From positions 620,001-684,000 of the forward strand of contig JACRMV010000001.1 of assembly GCA_016235025.1 (NCBI GenBank): DNA of 64,000 bases. The letters are read 5' to 3'. Under the pieces are notes generated by a model. The model saw nothing but the letters and a program-made list of their open reading frames with translations, did no database searches and was not told the origin of the DNA. The stretch comes from Rhodocyclales bacterium (lineage in GTDB: Bacteria > Pseudomonadota > Gammaproteobacteria > Burkholderiales > Rhodocyclaceae). The position numbers and the translations under genes were made by a program. This document shows, in pieces, positions 59,458 through 64,000 of this stretch (positions are counted from its first letter, which is position 1; every line of letters starts with the position of its first letter).

Positions 59458-61359
59458 TTAACCGCTGCTTGTGGTCAAAGCGGTCTTGATCTGCTCCAGC
59501 GTCGACGGATCATCAATCGTGGTCATGTCTCCCGGATCACGGCCTTCGGCGAGCGCCTGGATCGAGCGGCGCAGCATCTTGCCGGAACGTGTCTTGGGCA
59601 GGCCCGTCACGAAGTGAATCCGCTTGGGTCGGGCGATGGCGCCAAGGCTTTCATCGACGCGTTTTTTCACCTCAGCTTCCAGTGCTGCACGCAGTTCAGG
59701 TGTAGCCACCTTCGCCTCATCCTTGACCACCGCAAAAGCCACCGGCTCCTGGCCTTTCAATGCATCGTTAACACCGACCACGGCAACTTCGGCAATGGCG
59801 CTGTGACTCTGGATGGCTTCCTCGATTTCGCGTGTGCCCAACCGATGCCCGGCGACATTGATAACATCGTCGGTACGTCCGAGAATCGTGTGGTAGCCCT
59901 CTGCATCCCGGATGCCCCAGTCGAATGACGAATACACCAGGGTATCGTTGAACAGGCTGAAATAGGTTTTAAGGAAGCGTTCGTCATCTTCCCATAGCGT
60001 GGACAAACAGCCCGGTGGCAACGGTGGTACAACGCCGACAATGCCTTTTTCGTTGGCATCGCATGTCGTGCCATCCTCGCGAAAAATGCGCAAGTCGAAG
60101 CCATAGACCGGGAAACCCGGCGTGCCCAACTTGATTCTGGTTTCCTCGACTCCGCGCACAGCGGAAAGCATCGGCCAACCGGTCTCGGTCTGCCAGTAGT
60201 TGTCGATCACCGGCAACTTCAATTCATCCATGGCCCAGGCATGGGTCGACTCGTCCAGCGGCTCGCCAGCGAGGAACAGGTGCTTGAGCGAAGACAGGTC
60301 ATATTTCTTGAGGAAAGCCGGGTCGTATTTCTTCAGCACGCGAATCGCCGTCGGTGCCGAGAACATCACGCTGACTTTGTATTTTTCGACCAGTTGCCAC
60401 CAGATGCCGGCATCGGGGCGGATCGGTGTACCCTCGTACACGATCGTCGCCATGCCCGCGATCAACGGTCCATAAACAATGTAGCTGTGACCGACGACCC
60501 AGCCAATGTCCGAAGTGGAAAACATGGTTTCACCTGCATTTCCGGTGAAAATATGCTTCATCGAGGCGGCCAGCGCCACGGCATAGCCCCCGGTATCGCG
60601 CTGCACACCCTTGGGTTTCCCGGTAGTGCCGGAGGTGTAAAGAATGTATGAAGGCTCGCTCGACTCCAGCCATTCGCAGGGTACGTCCTCATCCATGTGG
60701 CGGGTGCGCTGCTCGGCATAATCGATATCGCGTCCAGCGACCTTTGGCCAGCCAGGAACCAGTCCACGGTCGACCATCAGCACTTTTTGAGGTGGGAACT
60801 CGGCCAGTTTGCAGGCTTCATCGAGCAGATTCTTGTACGGCACGGCTTTGCCGCCACGCATGCCGGCATCGGCAGAAACAATCAGCTTGGGTTTCGCATC
60901 ATCGATGCGCGTAGCCAGGGAGCCGGATGCAAAACCACCGAAAACCACCGAGTGAATTGCCCCGATGCGCGCGCAGGCGAGCATGGCAAAAACCGCTTCG
61001 GCGATCATCGGCATATAAATCAATACCCGATCGCCATGTCCCACTCCCAGCGATTTCATGATCGCCGCCATGCGCACCACTTCCGCTTTCAACTCGGCAA
61101 AGGTATAAACCTTCTCTTCATTGATCTCGGTCGAGACATAGATCAGGGCGCGGTCATCGGGACGCTTGGCCGCGTGGCGATCGACGGCGTTGTAGCAAAG
61201 GTTGGTCTTGCCGCCGACAAACCATTTGACGAACGGCGGCTGTGAATAATCGCAAATCTGCTGCGGTGGCGTCTGCCAGTCAATCAGCACCGACTGCTCG
61301 GCCCAGAACTCATCGCGGTGTTCGATCGAGCGTTTATGAAACTCTGCGTACTTTCCCAT
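59458..61359 (-). CDS. prpE: Propionate-CoA ligase (PrpE) / acetyl-CoA synthetase family
   Basis: It activates propionate (or related short acids) to the CoA ester. The 633-residue protein has FGGFASGSLATRIDDAKPKL, the P-loop YILYTSGTTGKPKGVQRDTG, DIGWVVGHSYIVYGPL, YWQTETGWPM and the acetylation-controlled Lys in LPKTRSGKMLRRSIQ. Sequence such as DRHAAKRPDDRALIYVSTE is closer to PrpE than to the 650-residue Acs; substrate choice is not proved. It is 32 bp after the acuI gene on the same strand. Confidence 0.88.
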   Translation of the reverse strand: MGKYAEFHKRSIEHRDEFWAEQSVLIDWQTPPQQICDYSQPPFVKWFVGGKTNLCYNAVDRHAAKRPDDRALIYVSTEINEEKVYTFAELKAEVVRMAAIMKSLGVGHGDRVLIYMPMIAEAVFAMLACARIGAIHSVVFGGFASGSLATRIDDAKPKLIVSADAGMRGGKAVPYKNLLDEACKLAEFPPQKVLMVDRGLVPGWPKVAGRDIDYAEQRTRHMDEDVPCEWLESSEPSYILYTSGTTGKPKGVQRDTGGYAVALAASMKHIFTGNAGETMFSTSDIGWVVGHSYIVYGPLIAGMATIVYEGTPIRPDAGIWWQLVEKYKVSVMFSAPTAIRVLKKYDPAFLKKYDLSSLKHLFLAGEPLDESTHAWAMDELKLPVIDNYWQTETGWPMLSAVRGVEETRIKLGTPGFPVYGFDLRIFREDGTTCDANEKGIVGVVPPLPPGCLSTLWEDDERFLKTYFSLFNDTLVYSSFDWGIRDAEGYHTILGRTDDVINVAGHRLGTREIEEAIQSHSAIAEVAVVGVNDALKGQEPVAFAVVKDEAKVATPELRAALEAEVKKRVDESLGAIARPKRIHFVTGLPKTRSGKMLRRSIQALAEGRDPGDMTTIDDPSTLEQIKTALTTSSG

Positions 61360-61391
61360 AGCTATTCCACTTAATTGTTGCGGTATTGAAA

Positions 61392-62381
61392 TCAGGCCGA
61401 AATTTTCACTACGACGCGGCCTTTAATGCGCCCCTGAATAAAATCATCAAAAGCATCCGGCAAGTCGGCAAAAGCTATATCACGCGTCATCTCGGACAGA
61501 TGCGGCGGGCGCATGTCGCTGGCAAGGCGCCGCCAGACTTCAGCGCGCTGCGGCATCGGGCAATTAACCGAATCAATGCCGAGCAGGCTGACGCCACGCA
61601 GAATGAACGGCGCCACCGTGGTGTTGAAACTCATGCTGGCCGCAAGGCCAATGGAAGCCAGTGTGCCGCCGGTCTTCATCGTGCTGGCCATCCATGACAG
61701 CACGTCGCCGCCCAAATTATCGATGGCGCCGGCCCAGCTTTCACGGCCCAGCGGCTTGATTTTGGCGAGGTCGAGCGACTGCCGCAACATCACTTCCTTC
61801 GCGCCGAGATGCTTCAGGTAATCGGTTTCGGCTTCCTTGCCGGTCAGGGCGACCACGTGATAGCCAAGCTTGCCCAGAATCTCTATGGCGATGCTGCCCA
61901 CGCCGCCTGTCGCACCGGAAACAATCACCGGGCCATTGGCTGGCTGCAGGCCTTCATGCTCCATCCGCACCACTGCCAATGCCGCAGTGAAACCGGCGGT
62001 ACCGAGCGCCATGGCATCATGCAACGAAAGCCCGGCCGGCAGTTTGACCACCCAGTCGGCCGGCACCCGGGCCCGCTCGGCGTAACCGCCGTGGTGGGCG
62101 ACCCCAATGTCGTAGCTGGTTGCGAGCACTTCGTCGCCGGGCTGAAAACGGGCGTCCGTGCTTACGACCACCCGCCCGGCAAGATCAATACCGCCAATGC
62201 AGGGGAAGCGACGGATGATGCGCCCGGCGCCCGTGGCGGCCAGTGCATCCTTGTAATTGATGCTGGAATGGGTGACAGCGATGCTTACTTCGCCGGCATC
62301 AAGCTGCGCTTCATCCATATCCACGAAACGGCTGACCAGTTGGTCGCCATCCTGATTGATCAAATAGGCTTTAAAACTCAC
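61392..62381 (-). CDS. acuI: Acryloyl-CoA reductase-like MDR oxidoreductase (AcuI/YhdH)
   Basis: AcuI reduces acryloyl-CoA to propionyl-CoA with NADPH. The start is a GTG at 62381 (reading MSFKAYLINQDGD) after GGAGAG; the track start adds ten unlikely residues. The 329-residue product has the MDR core, ITHSSINYKDALAATGAGRI, PCIGGIDLAGRVV and the nucleotide-binding VIVSGATGGVGSIAIEILGK. There are no zinc-site cysteines, as in the YhdH branch. Together with prpE it suggests use of acrylate, 3-hydroxypropionate or propionate. Confidence 0.88.
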   Translation of the reverse strand: MSFKAYLINQDGDQLVSRFVDMDEAQLDAGEVSIAVTHSSINYKDALAATGAGRIIRRFPCIGGIDLAGRVVVSTDARFQPGDEVLATSYDIGVAHHGGYAERARVPADWVVKLPAGLSLHDAMALGTAGFTAALAVVRMEHEGLQPANGPVIVSGATGGVGSIAIEILGKLGYHVVALTGKEAETDYLKHLGAKEVMLRQSLDLAKIKPLGRESWAGAIDNLGGDVLSWMASTMKTGGTLASIGLAASMSFNTTVAPFILRGVSLLGIDSVNCPMPQRAEVWRRLASDMRPPHLSEMTRDIAFADLPDAFDDFIQGRIKGRVVVKISA

Positions 62382-62403
62382 TGAACTCTCCCTGGATCGG
62401 CAT

Positions 62404-62424
62404 CCCGCCAACGCCGACTTTTTT
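62404..62424 (-). repeat. Degenerate repeat copy upstream of acuI
   Basis: Plus strand CCCGCCAACGCCGACTTTTT plus one base; only the left half of the core is kept (AAAAAAGTCGGCGTTGGCGG on the minus strand). It lies in the 200-bp gap before the NlpC/P60 gene. Confidence 0.5.
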
Positions 62425-62548
62425 AAGTTGTTAAGATATATGGATTACATAAAGAGGCGGCTCGCGGATTGTCGCCGACTGCAGCCAACAGGAGCCTGCA
62501 CGGTCAAGTCACTACTCTCATACTGGACGACTTCGTGATTCCCCAAAG

Positions 62549-62577
62549 TTTACAGATCCTTTTATAGTGATTATAGT
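62549..62577 (+). promoter_or_regulatory. Predicted promoter of the NlpC/P60 gene; possible leaderless transcript
   Basis: TTTACA (62549-62554), a 17-bp spacer and TATAGT (62572-62577). Start of transcription would be at about 62584, next to the ATG at 62585. No Shine-Dalgarno is visible. Confidence 0.5.
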
Positions 62578-62584
62578 TGCTTCC

Positions 62585-63112
62585 ATGCACCGAATACCCT
62601 TTCGAATTATAAGCATTTTTCTGCTTGTTGGTTGCTTGTTTGCGCCGTTTGTTCATGCTGCGCAACCGCAACCACCGCAACCTATTGTTGTCACAACCCC
62701 GCCCCCCATATCATTCGTCGACCGCGCCACAGCCACGGTACAGGACGTTGTCGATCAGGCGGTGGATCTGCTCGGCATTCCCTATCGCCATGGCGGTAGC
62801 TCGCTGGAAGCGGGATTTGACTGCTCCGGTTTTGTCACGCATGTATTTCGCGAAGGCTTGGGCCTGGTTCTTCCGCGCACCTCAAAGGAATTGAGTAAAA
62901 CCGGCGAAGCAATCGATGAAGGCCAGTTACAACCCGGAGATTTGGTCTTCTTCAATACCATGCGTCACGCTTTTTCGCATGTCGGCATTTATCTTGGCAA
63001 CAACCAGTTCGTTCATGCGCCACGCGCCGGTGGCCGGATTCGCATTGAAGACCTGCGTGACAGATACTGGAAAAATCGTTTCAACGGCGCACGGCGGGTC
63101 AGTCCGGAATAA
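62585..63112 (+). CDS. NlpC/P60-family (C40) peptidase
   Basis: These enzymes cut the gamma-D-Glu-diamino acid bond in peptidoglycan peptides. The ATG at 62585 gives 175 residues with a signal peptide (IPFRIISIFLLVGCLFAPFV, AHAA-type cleavage) and the catalytic Cys in FDCSGFVTHVF, His in HAFSHVGIYLG and a third polar residue in QFVHAPRAGG. The upstream GTG at 62567 is an alternative start. A likely promoter ends at the ATG. It is a single-gene unit before the CDGSH gene. Confidence 0.88.
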   Translation: MHRIPFRIISIFLLVGCLFAPFVHAAQPQPPQPIVVTTPPPISFVDRATATVQDVVDQAVDLLGIPYRHGGSSLEAGFDCSGFVTHVFREGLGLVLPRTSKELSKTGEAIDEGQLQPGDLVFFNTMRHAFSHVGIYLGNNQFVHAPRAGGRIRIEDLRDRYWKNRFNGARRVSPE

Positions 63113-63169
63113 AGCAGGGACGGCCTGGAGCCAGCGGCGCTTCGATCACACCACGAGAGGAATCCCACC

Positions 63170-63409
63170 ATGCCCGAACCCGTCATTGCCGCCAAGCATC
63201 CCTTCCCTGTTGTGGTTGAACAAGGCAAGGACTATTACTGGTGCGCCTGCGGCCGCTCCAAGACACAGCCCTTTTGCGATGGCAGCCACAAAGGTACAGG
63301 CTTCGTGCCGCTGAAATACACCGCCACGGCCAGCAGCACCGTCTATTTTTGCGGCTGCAAGCACACCAAGACACCACCCCTGTGCGATGGCACGCATAAG
63401 TCGCTGTAG
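63170..63409 (+). CDS. Small double-CDGSH iron-sulfur protein
   Basis: The 79-residue protein carries two CDGSH-type sites, each with three Cys and one His: WCACGRSKTQPFCDGSHKG (about 23-41) and FCGCKHTKTPPLCDGTHKS (about 61-79). Each site binds a [2Fe-2S] cluster in known mitoNEET-type proteins. Two-site prokaryotic versions are known, with unclear roles in redox or Fe-S storage. GAGGAATCC precedes the ATG. It lies 57 bp after the NlpC/P60 gene and 52 bp before aat. Confidence 0.92.
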   Translation: MPEPVIAAKHPFPVVVEQGKDYYWCACGRSKTQPFCDGSHKGTGFVPLKYTATASSTVYFCGCKHTKTPPLCDGTHKSL

Positions 63410-63461
63410 CAGACCCGTGGTGCATTCTTCCTGACTTCTTCGCGGAACCGGCTCCGCAAGC

Positions 63462-64000
63462 GTGATCCCCTGGCTTCCAGACGAACTTCGATTTCCTTCC
63501 GTGGATACCGCGCTGGCCAGGCCCAATGGCTTGCTTGCTGCGGGCGGCGATCTCTCCCCCTTACGAATACTGGCTGCCTACCGATGCGGCATCTTCCCTT
63601 GGTATTCCGCTGGCGACCCCATTTTGTGGTGGAGTCCCAACCCACGCATGGTGCTGTTCCCGGCAGAACTCAAGCTCTCGCGTTCGCTGACCAAAACTCT
63701 GCGCAATCTTTCCTACACGGTGCATCTTGATACGGCTTTTGCCGATGTGATCCATGCCTGTGCCACAATCCCGCGTAATGGAAATCCAGGCACCTGGATC
63801 ACCGCTGAAATGCAATCCGCTTATCATGAACTGCACCATCTGGGATATGCTCACAGTGTCGAAACCTGGATTGATGGAAAACTGGCAGGAGGGCTCTACG
63901 GTGTCGCATTGGGCGGCATTTTCTATGGCGAATCGATGTTTTCCCGTGCGCGCGATGCTTCCAAAATTGCCCTCGCCCATTTATGTGTTCACCTCAACCG
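63462..64000 (+). CDS. aat: Leucyl/phenylalanyl-tRNA-protein transferase, partial (C-terminus outside window)
   Basis: Not in the ORF track because it runs off the end. Read from the + strand, a GTG at 63462 starts [15 protein letters not shown], followed by [40 protein letters not shown] and [20 protein letters not shown], the Aat signature. About 179 residues are present out of the usual ~230. Aat adds Leu or Phe to N-terminal Lys or Arg for N-degron turnover by ClpS-ClpAP. No Shine-Dalgarno is obvious. Confidence 0.9.
   Translation, partial: MIPWLPDELRFPSVDTALARPNGLLAAGGDLSPLRILAAYRCGIFPWYSAGDPILWWSPNPRMVLFPAELKLSRSLTKTLRNLSYTVHLDTAFADVIHACATIPRNGNPGTWITAEMQSAYHELHHLGYAHSVETWIDGKLAGGLYGVALGGIFYGESMFSRARDASKIALAHLCVHLN

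Overview
The window is an ordinary-looking stretch of betaproteobacterial core chromosome, moderately GC-rich and densely coding, with no insertion sequence, prophage, CRISPR array or rRNA operon. Gene order (pyrG-kdsA-eno-ftsB; surE-pcm-nlpD-rpoS; rpsF-priB-rpsR-rplI-dnaB; trmJ-cysE-iscR-isc) and protein features point to Betaproteobacteria, probably the Rhodocyclales/Nitrosomonadales side. Genus is not determinable from the sequence alone. The acyl-CoA ligases, acyl-CoA dehydrogenase, ETF, ETF-QO, acetoacetyl-CoA synthetase, propionyl-CoA ligase and acryloyl-CoA reductase suggest a respiratory organism that uses fatty or other organic acids.

Layout. 1-5 kb: HupE/UreJ-like membrane protein (partial), ftsB, eno, kdsA, pyrG, all on the minus strand. 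5-10.5 kb: prfB with a programmed +1 frameshift, lysS, mnmC and a glycine-zipper protein. 10.5-14 kb: gltX, tRNA-Val(CAC), a small Cys-rich protein, a YajD-type HNH protein and lysC. 14-19.4 kb: orphan HTH protein, orphan radical SAM enzyme, queD, acyl-CoA ligase, enoyl-CoA hydratase, tRNA-Ser(TGA) and a BI-1 family protein. 19.4-25.6 kb: rlmD, a RoxA-like hydroxylase, an Ala/Pro-rich lipoprotein, bamC, dapA and a histone-deacetylase-like hydrolase. 25.6-30.5 kb: moxR, DUF58, transglutaminase and mltB. 30.5-37 kb: rpoS, nlpD, pcm, surE, dnaB and the ribosomal S6 operon. 37-41.6 kb: HDOD protein, rluF-like, rlmJ, acetoacetyl-CoA synthetase. 41.6-48.8 kb: thioesterase, ETF-QO, then acyl-CoA dehydrogenase, a CbiM-like permease and etfAB, facing a TetR regulator across a pair of matching 18-bp operators. 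48.8-58.3 kb: tpx, tatD and a full isc operon with an additional cysteine desulfurase, led by iscR, whose promoter and IscR-type sites run into the end of cysE; then trmJ. 58.4-64 kb: suhB, tRNA-Val(GAC), prpE-acuI, an NlpC/P60 peptidase, a double-CDGSH protein and aat (partial).

The most striking feature is a dispersed repeat family. A core of about 27 bp, AAAAGTCGGCGCTGG followed by CGANACGGCGA, occurs about 16 times (roughly once per 4 kb), in both orientations and with no evident strand bias. Six copies are intergenic, often touching a stop codon or terminator. Ten lie inside or at the edges of genes (pyrG, mnmC, glycine-zipper gene, roxA-like, moxR, mltB, aacS, tatD, the second cysteine desulfurase, trmJ) without breaking the reading frame, and they are read in at least five of the six possible frames. 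Two copies (in mnmC and after the ETF-QO gene) are long versions of about 86-124 bp whose ends match the two halves of the short form. The family may be a REP/MITE-like element that tolerates coding DNA (compare Rickettsia palindromic elements) or a genome-wide recognition motif such as a DNA-uptake sequence. The sequence alone does not decide between these.
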